Counted from the stretch's first letter, positions 8,722 to 19,681 are shown. The stretch is 64,000 bases of DNA from Candidatus Paracaedibacter acanthamoebae (GCF_000742835.1 NZ_CP008941.1:124001-188000), one strand, 5' to 3'. Notes: generated from the letters alone by a model not told the origin. Translations and numbers: made by a program.

Positions 8722-9207
8722 ATGTTAAGAAGAAATCGTTCGCGAGGTTCTACTGTTCGTCGATCAAATAATAATGGGGGACGTCCGACGTCAGATCGCA
8801 ATGTCTATGAACGGCCCGAATCACGCCCACGTTATGGTGTGGCTGCTCAGAATTACGAACGTTACTTGAGTCAAGCAAAAGAAGCTTTAGGTTTTGGCGA
8901 TCGGGTTCAGGCTGAATACTACTATCAGCATGCCGATCATTTCTTGCGAATTCTCAATGAGTATCGCGAACACCGAGAACACCAGCAAGCTAATCAATCT
9001 CACTCTTCGATGCCTTCTCAAGGTGGAGAAGAAGCTGTTGCAGAGGGCAATAGCGTGCCTGAGTTTGCGCTTGTAGAGGGTAATGCTCCTCTTCCTGAGT
9101 CTCAACCACCAGTTGAGACTGCTAAAGTCCCTCCGCGTCGTCCAGGGCGTCGTCCGCGACCAAAGACTGAGGATGGCATAGTACAAGAAAAGTCTGCCGC
9201 AGAGTAA
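8722..9207 (+). CDS. DUF4167 family basic protein
   Basis: 161 residues. The first 80 match the DUF4167 pattern of alphaproteobacteria: an Arg/Asn-rich start, then NYERYLSQAKEALGFGDRVQ and AEYYYQHADHFLRILNE, a helical hairpin. The rest is low-complexity with a Pro/Arg-rich end (PPRRPGRRPRPK). The charge and location suggest nucleic-acid or ribosome association, but the family has no settled function that I know. An AGGTAAG ribosome binding site precedes the ATG. The family is a useful taxonomic marker for Alphaproteobacteria. Confidence 0.85.
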   Translation: MLRRNRSRGSTVRRSNNNGGRPTSDRNVYERPESRPRYGVAAQNYERYLSQAKEALGFGDRVQAEYYYQHADHFLRILNEYREHREHQQANQSHSSMPSQGGEEAVAEGNSVPEFALVEGNAPLPESQPPVETAKVPPRRPGRRPRPKTEDGIVQEKSAAE

Positions 9208-9504
9208 TTTTTTCGATGATCTCATCGAGGCTACCTCTTTATTTAATAGCTAAGGCTTTATTCTTACTGTTGTCCCGAAGATGTGTTTGAAATGGGGGTA
9301 GAGAGTATAAACGCCTGTTCAACAGACAGAACTCTCTATAGATTTACAAGATTTTGAGGGCGAGGAAGAAGATATAGCCATTCGTTGGCCTCAAATTTGA
9401 TCACAGCAGTTTACGTGATTATTCTGAAAATTTTATAACTAAAATTTCATACCTCCTGCTTTAAAATAATGCTATTCTATAGCCAAAAAAGTCAGGAGGT
9501 TACC

Positions 9505-12069
9505 ATGAATCAAGACCGTTACACACAACGCGCTCAAGGTATGATCCAGTCAGCCCAAATGATGGCTGTGCGTGAAGGGCATCAACAACTTACCCCCTTT
9601 CATCTTTTAAAAGTATTGCTCGACGATGCAGACGGAGTGGCAGCAAAAATCGTGACGTCGGCGGGTGGTAATGCCAAACAACTGCATCAATCCGTTGAGT
9701 CTGAACTTGGTAAAATCCCGAAGGTTTCAGGTGCTGGTGCTGCTGGCGTTTACCTTGCTCAAGAAGCAGCTAAGGCATTCGATGTAGCTGAAAAGGCTGC
9801 GGATAAAATGCGTGACCAGTTTGTTACCGCCGAAGTTTTATTCCTTGGATTATGTTCGATTGATCCTGCCAAGCGCTTGGCTGAAGCGGCTGGTGTCACT
9901 GCTTCTAAGTTAAGCGAGGCTATTGCGTCTTTTCGTAAAGGTCGAACGGCTGACTCCCAAAATGCTGAAGATACCTTTGATGCCTTAAATCGGTATGCCA
10001 AAGATCTGACAGCCGTGGCAAGAGAGGGAAAGTTGGATCCCGTCATCGGTCGAGACGAGGAAATTCGTCGCACGATTCAAGTGCTCTCTCGGCGGACAAA
10101 GAATAATCCGGTCTTGATTGGTGAGCCAGGCGTGGGTAAAACAGCCATTGCCGAAGGGTTGGCTTTACGTATTGTGAATGGGGATGTGCCCGAAGCCTTG
10201 AAAAACACACGCTTGATGTCTCTGGATTTGGGGGCTTTGATTGCCGGTGCTAAATACCGGGGTGAGTTTGAAGAACGCTTGAAGGCTGTCTTGAATGAGA
10301 TTGCCAATGCGGCGGGAGACATTGTCTTATTTATAGATGAGTTACACACGCTCGTGGGGGCTGGAAAGGCTGAAGGCGCCATGGATGCTTCCAATATGTT
10401 AAAGCCAGCTTTGGCGCGCGGCGAGTTGCATTGTGTGGGCGCCACAACCCTCGATGAATATCGCCAGCATATTGAAAAAGATGCAGCGTTGGCGCGCCGG
10501 TTCCAGCCAATCTTTGTTAATGAGCCAACCGTTGAAGATACAATTTCGATCTTGCGGGGGTTAAAAGAAAAGTATGAAATTCACCATGGTGTGCGGATCA
10601 GTGATAATGCCATTGTGGCGGCCTGTACCCTCTCTAATCGTTATATTAGTGACCGCTTTTTACCCGATAAGGCCATTGATTTGATGGACGAAGCAGCCAG
10701 CCGCGTGCGTATGGCCGTGGATTCTAAGCCGGAAGAGATTGATGAATTGGATCGGCGTATTATTCAATTGAAAATAGAACGGGAGGCGTTAAAGAAGGAA
10801 GAAGATCCAGCTTCTAAAGAGCGTCTAGCAAAGTTAGAACAAGAACTTGCTGATCTTGAAGAAAAATCTGCGGTGATGACAGCAGAGTGGCAGGCTGAAA
10901 AAGAAAGCATTGCGAGTATTCATAAAATAAAGGAACAGCTGGATGCATTGCGGTCAGAGCTTGAGGTGGCGCAACGGCGCGGTGATTTAGCAAGGGCAGG
11001 GGAGATCACCTACAGCCTAATCCCCGCTTTGGAAGCTAAGTTGTCATCGATGTCTGATGATGGAAATAAACTGTCTTTGCGCGAAGAAGTAACGGAGCAA
11101 GATATTGCTGGCGTGGTTGAACGTTGGACAGGAATCCCGGTCGATAAAATGCTGACGGGTGAAAAAGACAAACTTATCCACATGGAGGAAAATCTGGGAC
11201 GCCGTGTTATTGGTCAGGAGGAGGCTGTCAAAGCGGTCGCTCAATCAGTACGCCGTTCACGCGCCGGTTTGCAAGATCCCAATCGGCCGCTCGGATCTTT
11301 CCTGTTTTTAGGACCCACCGGTGTCGGTAAGACTGAATTGACCAAAGCGCTGGCAGAGTTTTTATTTGATGATGAGACTAATCTGGTGCGCATTGATATG
11401 TCGGAATATATGGAAAAGCATGCGGTGGCTCGATTGATTGGCGCCCCGCCCGGCTATGTGGGGTATGAACAAGGGGGAGCTTTGACAGAGGCTGTGCGAC
11501 GCCGTCCCTATCAAGTGATTTTGTTCGATGAGGTCGAAAAAGCCCACCCGGATGTCTTTAATGTGTTGTTGCAAGTTCTCGATGAAGGGCGCTTGACCGA
11601 TAGCCATGGCCGAACTGTCGATTTTCGGAACACGGTGATTATTCTGACTTCTAACTTAGGGGCAGACTATTTGGCCAGTCATGCCAGTGAGGATATTACG
11701 CCAGAAGTGCGCAGCCAAGTGATGGCGGTGGTGCGGGATTCTTTCAGACCAGAATTCCTCAATCGTCTGGATGAAATTTTAATCTTCCACCGACTCAGTC
11801 GCGCCAACATGACTCATATTGTTAAGATTCAAATCACCCAATTGGCCAAGAGATTAGCAGAGCGAAAAATCACGCTCAATGTGGATGATAAAGCCTTGGA
11901 ATGGTTGGCTGATGCGGGTTATGACCCGGTGTACGGCGCTCGTCCTCTAAAGCGCGTTATCCAGCGCCATCTGCAAGATCCGCTGGCACTGAAAATTCTC
12001 AGTGGAGAACTGTTGGATGGCTCAACCGTCATTGTCACGGAAAAGGATGGCGCTTTAGTTATAGCATAA
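9505..12069 (+). CDS. clpB: ATP-dependent chaperone ClpB
   Basis: ClpB is a hexameric disaggregase that works with DnaK on heat-aggregated proteins. I start it at 9505 (854 residues) because AGGAGGT lies eight bases upstream; an in-frame ATG at 9469 lacks such a site. Seen: the Clp-N domain; first Walker A GEPGVGKT (residues 206-213) with its Walker B LFIDELHT; the long coiled-coil M domain rich in Glu/Lys/Arg; second Walker A GPTGVGKT with [14 protein letters not shown]; and a complete C-terminal D2-small domain. All is intact. Confidence 0.97.
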   Translation: MNQDRYTQRAQGMIQSAQMMAVREGHQQLTPFHLLKVLLDDADGVAAKIVTSAGGNAKQLHQSVESELGKIPKVSGAGAAGVYLAQEAAKAFDVAEKAADKMRDQFVTAEVLFLGLCSIDPAKRLAEAAGVTASKLSEAIASFRKGRTADSQNAEDTFDALNRYAKDLTAVAREGKLDPVIGRDEEIRRTIQVLSRRTKNNPVLIGEPGVGKTAIAEGLALRIVNGDVPEALKNTRLMSLDLGALIAGAKYRGEFEERLKAVLNEIANAAGDIVLFIDELHTLVGAGKAEGAMDASNMLKPALARGELHCVGATTLDEYRQHIEKDAALARRFQPIFVNEPTVEDTISILRGLKEKYEIHHGVRISDNAIVAACTLSNRYISDRFLPDKAIDLMDEAASRVRMAVDSKPEEIDELDRRIIQLKIEREALKKEEDPASKERLAKLEQELADLEEKSAVMTAEWQAEKESIASIHKIKEQLDALRSELEVAQRRGDLARAGEITYSLIPALEAKLSSMSDDGNKLSLREEVTEQDIAGVVERWTGIPVDKMLTGEKDKLIHMEENLGRRVIGQEEAVKAVAQSVRRSRAGLQDPNRPLGSFLFLGPTGVGKTELTKALAEFLFDDETNLVRIDMSEYMEKHAVARLIGAPPGYVGYEQGGALTEAVRRRPYQVILFDEVEKAHPDVFNVLLQVLDEGRLTDSHGRTVDFRNTVIILTSNLGADYLASHASEDITPEVRSQVMAVVRDSFRPEFLNRLDEILIFHRLSRANMTHIVKIQITQLAKRLAERKITLNVDDKALEWLADAGYDPVYGARPLKRVIQRHLQDPLALKILSGELLDGSTVIVTEKDGALVIA

Positions 12070-12077
12070 ATTATCGA

Positions 12078-12108
12078 CCAGGGAGACCCCCGAATGGGTT
12101 ATCCCTGG
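12078..12108 (+). terminator. Stem-loop after clpB
   Basis: CCAGGGA and TCCCTGG pair around a loop that can itself fold, ten bases past the clpB stop. No clean T-tract follows, so it may stabilise the message end rather than terminate on its own. Confidence 0.4.
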
Positions 12109-12277
12109 AACCTCTTTGCGCCAAGGAGAGGAAAACTTATATTATTCTTTTGCTAATCAAGCCGTAATTTTTTGACTATTTTCAATAAAACAGTATGATA
12201 AGTGGTCAACATATTAAGTGATGTTATTTATTTAAGGCGATTATGATGAACGAAGAAGAATTAAAAAAATTATAGAG

Positions 12278-12796
12278 TTGGCCTCTTATCCAAATCCCCC
12301 CTCTGTTGATAAAGAAGAAAATAATAGATTTTATGAATGTGCATTTAATAAAATAGTAGGTGGTAAAATTTTTACTTGGAATTGGGCGGCCTTCTTTTTT
12401 ACGGTTTGTTGGATGCTCTATCGAAAAATGTACTTATTAGCATTTTTGATCTCATTGCTAAGGGTGGGGGTTTTTATAGGTATTGGCACATGGATAAATG
12501 ATTTTCAAGGGGGCTCTTTTTTGGGCATTTTATTTCTTGTATCGTATATAGTGGATTGGTTGGCCTCGGGGATGCTGTCTAATTATCTCTATTACAAAGA
12601 TCTGCAAAGAAAGGCTCGGTTAGACTATAATTTAATTCATAAAAAACCGACAGATGGTTTTGCCCTTTTTTTGGGAATTGTCTTTATCCCATTTGCCTAT
12701 CTATATGGCTTTGGCATATGGCTTCATTCTCGGTGGAAAATTGCTACTCTTAAAAAACAGATGGCTGTTAACCCCGCAGAATCAGTAATGAAGTAA
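12278..12796 (+). CDS. DUF2628-type small membrane protein
   Basis: 172 residues if read from the TTG at 12278. The NWAAFFFTVCWMLYRKMYL block near the N-terminus is characteristic of DUF2628 inner-membrane proteins, and three to four hydrophobic segments follow. A better start exists out of frame: an ATG at 12243 or 12246, preceded by AAGGCG, encodes an acidic leader NEEELKK and then hits a stop after a run of seven A. Adding one A would join that leader to the body (IIELASYPNPP). The gene is therefore either frameshifted at its very start or uses the weak TTG. Its function is unknown. Confidence 0.7.
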   Translation: MASYPNPPSVDKEENNRFYECAFNKIVGGKIFTWNWAAFFFTVCWMLYRKMYLLAFLISLLRVGVFIGIGTWINDFQGGSFLGILFLVSYIVDWLASGMLSNYLYYKDLQRKARLDYNLIHKKPTDGFALFLGIVFIPFAYLYGFGIWLHSRWKIATLKKQMAVNPAESVMK

Positions 12797-12896
12797 TTGC
12801 ATACAGTAATAAGGCTGTGATATATAACGAAGATATAATTGGGCCGCGGGCGCTGTTAATTGCTGCGCGGCTTCTAACTTATGGGGAAAAGTAAAT

Positions 12897-13430
12897 ATGG
12901 ATATTAGTTTAGTGCCATTGGGGGCCAATCCACCGCATGAGCTTAATGTAATCATCGAAGTTCCGATGGGGGGAGATCCTGTTAAATATGAAATTGATAA
13001 AACATCGGGCGCTATCTTTGTCGACCGTATGTTGCATACAGCGATGTATTATCCCTGCAATTATGGCTTTATTCCCCATACCTTGTCTGCCGATGGCGAT
13101 CCTCTTGATGTTCTGGTCTACTGTGATGAGCGTCTGATTTCCGGATGCGTGATTTCAGTTCGCCCTATTGGGGTTTTAATCATGGAAGATGAAGCGGGAC
13201 AAGATGAAAAATTATTGGCTGTGCCTGTTAAGCAAGTGAGTCCCATTCATGCCAATAAAGAAAGCTATCAAGATATTCCGGAAATCAAATTGCAGCAAAT
13301 TGCGCACTTTTTCTCCCATTATAAGGATCTTGAAAAAAATAAGTGGGTAAAGGTTATTGGTTGGGAAGGTGTTGAGACAGCCCAGCGTGTTATTGAAGAA
13401 GCAATTGCTTTGGCGGCTCAAAAGAAATAA
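12897..13430 (+). CDS. ppa: Inorganic pyrophosphatase
   Basis: 177 residues, standard for the soluble family I pyrophosphatase, which hydrolyses pyrophosphate and pulls biosynthetic reactions forward. Seen: IIEVPMGGDPVKYEIDK, the substrate-binding YPCNYGFIPHTL, and the metal-binding DGDPLDVLV signature, with a late HYKDLEKNKWVKV block. GGGGAAAAG precedes the ATG, and a clear rho-independent terminator follows the gene. Confidence 0.96.
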   Translation: MDISLVPLGANPPHELNVIIEVPMGGDPVKYEIDKTSGAIFVDRMLHTAMYYPCNYGFIPHTLSADGDPLDVLVYCDERLISGCVISVRPIGVLIMEDEAGQDEKLLAVPVKQVSPIHANKESYQDIPEIKLQQIAHFFSHYKDLEKNKWVKVIGWEGVETAQRVIEEAIALAAQKK

Positions 13431-13453
13431 GTTTTTCTGAAAATTTGCTAATG

Positions 13454-13480
13454 AAAAAGCCCGACAATGTCGGGCTTTTT
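13454..13480 (+). terminator. Rho-independent terminator after ppa
   Basis: AAAAAGCCCGACA and TGTCGGGCTTTTT form a GC stem of eight pairs with flanking A and T runs, about 24 bases past the ppa stop. The symmetric A and T runs also allow use from the other strand, but the convergent mutS gene ends 194 bases away. Confidence 0.93.
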
Positions 13481-13673
13481 ATACTTAATCGGCCAGCGCG
13501 GCTTCTGCCTTAAGCTGTTTTTTAAGTTTTACCGGATGCTTTAAAATTAGTGTCCACCATCATCCACCCTTGGTGGAATAGCAATAAAAAGGACTACCTT
13601 GAGATAAACAAGCTTTATTCTGAGCAGAAAATTTGAGAGTCAATGTAATAAAACTCACCTTGGCTCCTATAAA

Positions 13674-16325
13674 TTAAGCAATTCTTCTTTTTAATTCATA
13701 TAAGCGATCTAACGCCTCGCGTGGCGATAGGCTATCTATATCTAAGGCTAACAAATCTCGTTCAAGTTGACTAACTGTTGTTGGTGCTACCACAGGCGTT
13801 GCGGGAATTGTTAGTTCACTGCGTTCCGCCTCAAGCGATGCTAGAATTCCTGTTGCGCGTTGGATAACGGAACCCGGCAGACCTGCCAGCGCAGCCACAT
13901 GGATTCCATAGGATTTATCAGCGGCTCCCTCTATAACTTCATGCATGAAAATGACTTTTCCTTCCCATTCCTTAATGCGCATGGTCAGGCATTTCAATGT
14001 TGGAATCTTATCCTGCAATTGAGTCAATTCATGATAGTGGGTCGCGAAGAGCGTCCGACAGTTATTATGCTGGGCAATATGTTCTGTGACGGCCCAAGCA
14101 ATCGATAAACCATCAAAGGTTGCCGTACCGCGGCCAATTTCATCTAGAATCACAAAGGATCGATCAGTTGCTTGATGCAGGATTGCCGCTGTCTCAACCA
14201 TTTCAACCATAAAGGTGGATCGTCCAGAAGCTAGATCATCAGACGCCCCCACGCGTGAGAAGATGCGATCGACAATGCCAATATGAGCCTTTTGAGCCGG
14301 CACATACGACCCAAGTTGGGCGAGTATCGCCATCAGAGCATTTTGACGCAGATAGGTACTTTTACCAGCCATGTTGGGCCCGGTAATCAGGAAAAGTTTG
14401 GCTGCATCATCCATATGACAACCATTAGCTACAAACGTTGTCTCTCCCCGTTCTTTTAAAAGGGAGGCGACAACCGGGTGAAACCCGCCCGCTATCTGGA
14501 ATGTTAACGACTGATCGACCGTAGGGCAGCAATAACCTTGCGTTTGGGCAAGTTCTGCTAAGGCCGATGCGACATCCAACGCCGCTAAAGCGCGGCAACA
14601 CCTTAAGATATCATCGGTCACGAGTTGAATATCACTGACTAAGTTTGCAAAGATTTGGAGTTCTAATTCCATCACCTGTTGGGCGGCCACTGTAATTTTA
14701 CGCTCAAGTTCGGCTAACTCGGGCGTGGAATAACGCAAAGATGACGCTAATGTTTGGCGATGAATAAAGTCTTCCGGAACTTTATTGGCATGGCTGGGAG
14801 TGATATCAATATGGTAACCAATGATATTGTTATGTTTAATCTTAAGGCTGTTGATGCCAGTGCGCGCTATATAGTCGGCTTGCAGTTGGGCGATATGGTC
14901 CTTAGCGTTGTCGCGTAAATAGCGATAAGTATCTAGGTCGCCATGATATCCTTCGGCAATAAAGCCCCCATCCCGGGTATAAAAAGGAAGTTCATCAGCC
15001 AAGGCGCGGGTCAACTTGTCCGTTAAATCGGTGTGATGACCGAGGCGTTGAACATGTTTTGTTAAGCCTGCGGATAGACCTAATTCTGTAAAAGTCTGTC
15101 TGATCTGCATCGCCATGGTAAGGCCATCCCGCAAACAAGCTAGATCCCGAGGGGAGCCGCGCATCATATTCAGGCGCGATAAAGCTCGTTCCATATCGGG
15201 AGTTTGTTTTAGCATGTCGCGGATAAAATGTCGATCATCGCCTGAGTTCACAAAGTATGTCACATTGTCTTGGCGTTCTTGAATAGCCTCAAGCTGTAAA
15301 AGAGGGGCTGCTAATTGCATGCTGAGTAGACGGCTGCCCGCTGCTGTTACGGTCCTATCAATCGTATCCATCAAGGATCCTTGGCGTTGGCCTGACTGGG
15401 TAAGATGGAGTTCTAAACTGCGTCGAGTAGGCGCATCAATGGTCATAATAGACTGAGGCTTGATTTGACGGGGACGATCAATAAGGCGGAGAGCGGCCTT
15501 CTGAGTTATTTGGATATAGTCGATTAAGGTTCCAGCGGCACGAATCTCCGCTTGGGAAAAGTTACCAAATGCATCAATTGTTTTAACTTGATAAGCAGTT
15601 TCTAGCCGTAGTTTGCCGTTTTCATAGTCAAAACGGGCAAGGGGAAGGGGACTAAGCTTGCGTTTCCATTGATTTAAATGTTCATAGAGGGAAGGCTCGG
15701 TAATAAGGCGGTCTGGAATAATAATTTCAGCCGGATTGAGGCGCGATAGAACCCCTGCTAATCCCGTGAGATCGGTTTGTTCAACCAAAAAAGAGCCAGT
15801 CGACAGTTCAATAATTGCGATTCCGATTTGTTGATTGGTCACCGGCGAGACGGCGATCAAAAAATTACTCTGACGCGCTTCGAGCATATTTTCTTCGGTA
15901 ATTGTCCCTGGCGTGACGACACGGACGACATCCCGTTTTAAGGGGCCTTTGGCGCCGCGTTTTTTAGCGGCCGCGGGATCTTCCAATTGTTCACAAACGG
16001 CAACTTTAAAACCCTTCTGAATCAATCTGGCTAAATAAGATTCATAAGCATGTGCTGGCACACCGCACATGGGAATATCGTTGCCCTCATTTTTGCCGCG
16101 CCTGGTTAGAACGATATCAAGAGCTTTGGCCGCTGTAACAGCATCATCAAAAAATAGTTCATAAAAATCACCGAGACGAAAGAATAATAAAGCATCGCCA
16201 TATTCTTTCTTCATCTCTAAGTATTGGGCCATCACAGGCGATAGTTTTATTTCTTGTTTTTGGAGTTGCTCTGGCTGGAAGGCTGGAGCTGCCGGTTCGG
16301 CTAAACCTAAATTTAATTCTGACAT
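13674..16325 (-). CDS. mutS: DNA mismatch repair protein MutS
   Basis: MutS binds mismatches and insertion loops and starts repair. The frame is open from 16478 (934 residues), but the extra 51 residues resemble no MutS. I prefer the ATG at 16325, giving about 883 residues. Seen: the mismatch-binding FFRLGDFYELFFDDA; the connector and lever helices; Walker A GPNMAGKSTYLRQ; the signature DDLASGRSTFMVEM; and Walker B FVILDEIGRGTATFDG. All domains are present. An intact MutS bears on the homopolymer indels found elsewhere: loss of mismatch repair in this gene is not the obvious cause. Confidence 0.96.
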   Translation of the reverse strand: MSELNLGLAEPAAPAFQPEQLQKQEIKLSPVMAQYLEMKKEYGDALLFFRLGDFYELFFDDAVTAAKALDIVLTRRGKNEGNDIPMCGVPAHAYESYLARLIQKGFKVAVCEQLEDPAAAKKRGAKGPLKRDVVRVVTPGTITEENMLEARQSNFLIAVSPVTNQQIGIAIIELSTGSFLVEQTDLTGLAGVLSRLNPAEIIIPDRLITEPSLYEHLNQWKRKLSPLPLARFDYENGKLRLETAYQVKTIDAFGNFSQAEIRAAGTLIDYIQITQKAALRLIDRPRQIKPQSIMTIDAPTRRSLELHLTQSGQRQGSLMDTIDRTVTAAGSRLLSMQLAAPLLQLEAIQERQDNVTYFVNSGDDRHFIRDMLKQTPDMERALSRLNMMRGSPRDLACLRDGLTMAMQIRQTFTELGLSAGLTKHVQRLGHHTDLTDKLTRALADELPFYTRDGGFIAEGYHGDLDTYRYLRDNAKDHIAQLQADYIARTGINSLKIKHNNIIGYHIDITPSHANKVPEDFIHRQTLASSLRYSTPELAELERKITVAAQQVMELELQIFANLVSDIQLVTDDILRCCRALAALDVASALAELAQTQGYCCPTVDQSLTFQIAGGFHPVVASLLKERGETTFVANGCHMDDAAKLFLITGPNMAGKSTYLRQNALMAILAQLGSYVPAQKAHIGIVDRIFSRVGASDDLASGRSTFMVEMVETAAILHQATDRSFVILDEIGRGTATFDGLSIAWAVTEHIAQHNNCRTLFATHYHELTQLQDKIPTLKCLTMRIKEWEGKVIFMHEVIEGAADKSYGIHVAALAGLPGSVIQRATGILASLEAERSELTIPATPVVAPTTVSQLERDLLALDIDSLSPREALDRLYELKRRIA

Positions 16326-16536
16326 CGCTCTATAACTATCTATGGAACTTTGAGTTATATTTACGACAGAATCCGTTCTTATAGCAAGGGTAACATCTCC
16401 TAATTTTAGGGTAATGTCTGTAGATAATTTAATATGATTGCTTAAATCTCTAGGATAGAACGATTTTCTGTTATCCATCTTTTTGAAAAGTACGTAAGAA
16501 GATGAATTTTTAATCAGCAGTAAGGATAAAATTCTT

Positions 16537-16797
16537 GTGCTGGAAAAAATTATTAAGAACTTAAAGGAGGGGAGCGCAGAATTCGCGGCTAAGAAAGAAG
16601 AGGGAGTGGGTGTCTCTCATATTTCCCAAGCCAGTGCAGTTGGAGAAGAAATTTGGAACGGATGCTGTCCTCACACCGGCCGTGGTGAAGAATTTCATCC
16701 TCGGATTGACCTTGATACTTATAAAGAATTAGGGAGAAACGTTATTAAAGTTTATAGCGATCTCGTTCTTATAAATGAGGAAGCATTAAAACAATAA
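16537..16797 (+). CDS. Small hypothetical protein
   Basis: 86 residues read from a GTG at 16537 with AAGGA about 12 bases upstream. The central GNGCCPHTGRG-like stretch (EIWNGCCPHTGRGEEFHP) carries a Cys-Cys-His group that could bind metal. The ends are charged helices. It is divergent from mutS, with 59-212 bases between them depending on the mutS start. I do not recognise a family. The codon usage looks like that of the neighbours. Confidence 0.5.
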   Translation: MLEKIIKNLKEGSAEFAAKKEEGVGVSHISQASAVGEEIWNGCCPHTGRGEEFHPRIDLDTYKELGRNVIKVYSDLVLINEEALKQ

Positions 16798-16940
16798 ATC
16801 GGACAGATCATTCAATAATTTTGACGAAAACAGGCAAGATGGGATAGAACATGCTTCTTTTGATAACGTAAATCAGCATTTCCAAATGGCGTGGAATTGG
16901 CTATACTTTTGAGAAATTGTTCAATGAGACGACTTAAATA

Positions 16941-17942
16941 ATGCAGCGAATTTTATCAGGGGTCCGGCCAACAGGCGGGATACATTTAGGAAACTATCTA
17001 GGGGCTATTCGTAACTGGGTCAGTATGCAACATCAAGCCCAAGAAAGCTTGTTTTGTATTGTTGATATGCATGCCTTAACCACCCTTGGTGAAACGGAAA
17101 GCTTAGCTGAGAATACTTACGCCATTGCTGCTGCTTACTTGGCGGCCGGGATTGACCTCAATAAGGCATCTATTTTTGCCCAAAGCCATGTGGCGGCTCA
17201 TACTGAACTTTCTTGGATTTTTAGCTGTATTACGCCACTGGGGTGGTTGAATCGAATGACCCAGTTCAAAGAAAAGGCTGGTAAACATAAGGATTTAGCT
17301 TGCCTTGGACTTTATGCCTATCCGGTTTTAATGGCGGCAGATATTCTTTTATATAAGGCAACCCATGTGCCGGTTGGTGATGACCAAAAGCAGCATTTAG
17401 AGCTCGCTCGGGATATTGCAGGGGCCTTTAATCGTCGCTTTGGCGATGATCTTTTCCCGATTCCAGAACCCATGATCCTGGGATCGGCGACCCGGGTGAT
17501 GAGTTTACGGGATGGATCTTCGAAAATGAGTAAATCGGATATTTCTGAGTATTCGCGAATAGAATTGATGGACAATGCAGATGCGTTGGCCTTAAAAATT
17601 CGCAAAGCCAGAACCGATATGGAGCCACTCCCTGAAAAATTCAGCGATTTAGAGGGCCGTCCTGAGGCGCAAAACCTTGTCAATATATATGCAACATTAG
17701 CTAACATGGCCCCCGACGCGGTGTGTCAGCAGTTTGTAGGATCCAATTTTGCTCCCTTTAAGCAACAGTTGGTCGATTTAATGGTAGCCACCATTGTGCC
17801 AATCGGGGATAAAATGCGCCAGTATTTAGCCGATAAAGTGATGCTGCAAAAGGTTTTAACGGCAGGGGCACGAAGGGCCAATGAATTGGCGCAATCACAT
17901 ATGCAAGATGTGCGTCGGGCAATCGGCATGGTTGCCCTATAA
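16941..17942 (+). CDS. trpS: Tryptophan-tRNA ligase
   Basis: 333 residues, the usual length. It charges tRNA-Trp in the cytosol. The class I signatures are present: the HIGH-like HLGN at residues 15-18 after GVRPTGG, and KMSKS at 195-199. VDMHALTT, the tryptophan-pocket region TQFKEKAG, and YPVLMAADILLY are also as expected. The ribosome binding site is weak. The gene stands alone and looks intact. Confidence 0.97.
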   Translation: MQRILSGVRPTGGIHLGNYLGAIRNWVSMQHQAQESLFCIVDMHALTTLGETESLAENTYAIAAAYLAAGIDLNKASIFAQSHVAAHTELSWIFSCITPLGWLNRMTQFKEKAGKHKDLACLGLYAYPVLMAADILLYKATHVPVGDDQKQHLELARDIAGAFNRRFGDDLFPIPEPMILGSATRVMSLRDGSSKMSKSDISEYSRIELMDNADALALKIRKARTDMEPLPEKFSDLEGRPEAQNLVNIYATLANMAPDAVCQQFVGSNFAPFKQQLVDLMVATIVPIGDKMRQYLADKVMLQKVLTAGARRANELAQSHMQDVRRAIGMVAL

Positions 17943-18325
17943 TTGAAGTATTGATAGCGTAAACGGGGTTCTTTGCCTTGCTTTTATTGTTTGGTTCTCC
18001 GCCGCCGAGGCGGGAACTTGAGATGACCAGTGATTCCTTATGCCATATCGAGTTTCCATGTCGCTCTTTGATTGTCCGGAAGAATGGGATTTCTACTATC
18101 CTGCTTTTCTCTTCAAAGCCGCTGATTTTTTAGGAGAGTATGACTTTTTAACCAGCAATTACTAAAGTTTTACGGTAGATAAAAAGAATTATAATTTTTT
18201 TTATAAAATCTATTGATCTGGAACTTTAAAATTCGCTACTATCACACAGAGATAAAAATTACCTTGAATTTATAAAATTCTTGTCTATCTGGTAATTAAG
18301 CCCTAACTTTTTATGAGAGCGATCC
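17943..18325. repeat. Intergenic region with a diverged palindromic repeat
   Basis: No gene is seen. Positions 17980-18100 carry a degraded copy of the dispersed repeat family: a CCGCCGCCGAGGCGG hairpin, then CTTGAGATGACCAG matching the CTCGAGATAACAAG segment of other copies, then a TTTCCATGTCGCTC..TTGTCCGGAA arm. Positions 18130-18320 are AT-rich and would hold the promoter of the transporter gene. Confidence 0.5.
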
Positions 18326-19681
18326 ATGTCCCAACCTCATCAAAAATCAGATATGTCTAAGGTGATCCCCAAATTATCTCTTGAATTGTCCGCCACCCCT
18401 TCCTGTCCACCCCAGGATTTTTTTTTATCTAATTCCATGAAAAACACACCAGTAGCAAAAAAAATAATTCCCCCAACCGTTTGGCTAATCGGACTCATTA
18501 TGTGTCTGATGAACATTTCCTATATTGTGATTTATAGCCTGTCAGCATTGTATTTGAATACCTCCTTGGGGGTAGATATAAGATTGATCGGAATTCTAGA
18601 AGGAAGTGCTGAGGCTTTATCTTTCATTATGAAGCTATTTTCGGGGGTCATTACTGACTATTTCCGACGCCGCAGACCGATTATGCTGATTGGCTATTTT
18701 ATGACGGTTATCAGTAAACCTATGATGGCAATTTCAGCTAATTTTTTTAATGTTTTTGCTGCTCGGTTGTTTGAACGTATTGGCAATGGTATTCAGGCCT
18801 CTCCACGGGATGCTTTGATCGGGGATGTGGCTCCTGTCCAACAACGAGCTGCCAGTTTTGGGTTGATGCGCTCCTTAGGGACTGCTGGATCTTTTATGGG
18901 GGGTGTGCTGGGGTTCTTGGCCATGTGGTATACGGCTAATAATTTCCAACAAGTCTTTTGGATTGCATCAATTCCAGCCTTTATCGCTTTTATTCTGTTG
19001 GTTGTTTATATTAAAGAGCCCAAAACCCATGTCGATAATGATGGTAAAATTGTTAAATTGAAGAAAACACGGCGTCCGATCCGGATTGCAGATTTACTGT
19101 CTTTGGGGCGAAACTATTGGACATTAATGGTGATCGTTTTAATCTTTATGTCGGCGCGGTTTAGTGAAACATTGATGGTTTTGTATTCCCATAATAACTT
19201 TGGTTTAGACAAGACCTATGCCCCTTTAATTATGAGCCTTTATAATTTAACTTATAGCTTTTCATCTTATCCAAGTGGTGTGTTAGCTGATAAATATGGT
19301 CGTAAGGCAGTGATGATTTTTGGAACAGTTGCTTTAGTCCTTTCTGACCTTTTTATGTATGCAGCATCAGATTTAGTCACTTTCTTTATCGGTGTCTTTA
19401 TCTGGGGCATTCAATTGGGTATCGTCCATAACATGTTTGTGTCTTTAATTACAGATTATGTGCATGAGGATGTGCGGGGAACAGCGATTGGAACCTACTA
19501 TTTGATTGCAGCGATAGGCTCTTTTGCTGCTGGCGCTGGTGGCGGCTTTGTCTCTCATCATTTTGGCATTCAGACCATTTTCTTTGGAAGCCTAATTGTT
19601 GGCCTGATGGCCCTCGGAGCGATGATGGTGTTATTGCCGTGGGGTAAAAAATCTGTGGTAATTTCGGCTAAAACCCAGTAG
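18326..19681 (+). CDS. Major facilitator superfamily transporter
   Basis: 451 residues with about 12 hydrophobic segments after a soluble N-terminal extension of about 45 residues. The loop DYFRRRRPIMLIGY (about 110-123) and its second-half counterpart GVLADKYGRKAVMIFG are the paired MFS loop 2-3 and 8-9 motifs, and RIGNGIQASPRDALIGD is a typical half-one motif. It resembles the alphaproteobacterial MFS proteins related to antibiotic or sugar transporters. The substrate cannot be read from sequence. The internal ATG at 18437 is an alternative start that removes the extension. Confidence 0.85.
   Translation: MSQPHQKSDMSKVIPKLSLELSATPSCPPQDFFLSNSMKNTPVAKKIIPPTVWLIGLIMCLMNISYIVIYSLSALYLNTSLGVDIRLIGILEGSAEALSFIMKLFSGVITDYFRRRRPIMLIGYFMTVISKPMMAISANFFNVFAARLFERIGNGIQASPRDALIGDVAPVQQRAASFGLMRSLGTAGSFMGGVLGFLAMWYTANNFQQVFWIASIPAFIAFILLVVYIKEPKTHVDNDGKIVKLKKTRRPIRIADLLSLGRNYWTLMVIVLIFMSARFSETLMVLYSHNNFGLDKTYAPLIMSLYNLTYSFSSYPSGVLADKYGRKAVMIFGTVALVLSDLFMYAASDLVTFFIGVFIWGIQLGIVHNMFVSLITDYVHEDVRGTAIGTYYLIAAIGSFAAGAGGGFVSHHFGIQTIFFGSLIVGLMALGAMMVLLPWGKKSVVISAKTQ

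Noticed and set aside
9469-9504. Twelve extra residues at the ClpB N-terminus
   Set aside because: AGGAGGT is placed for the ATG at 9505, and standard ClpB begins there.
13674-16478. A 51-residue MutS N-terminal extension as a functional domain
   Set aside because: It resembles no MutS domain, has no ribosome binding site, and a normal start lies at 16325.
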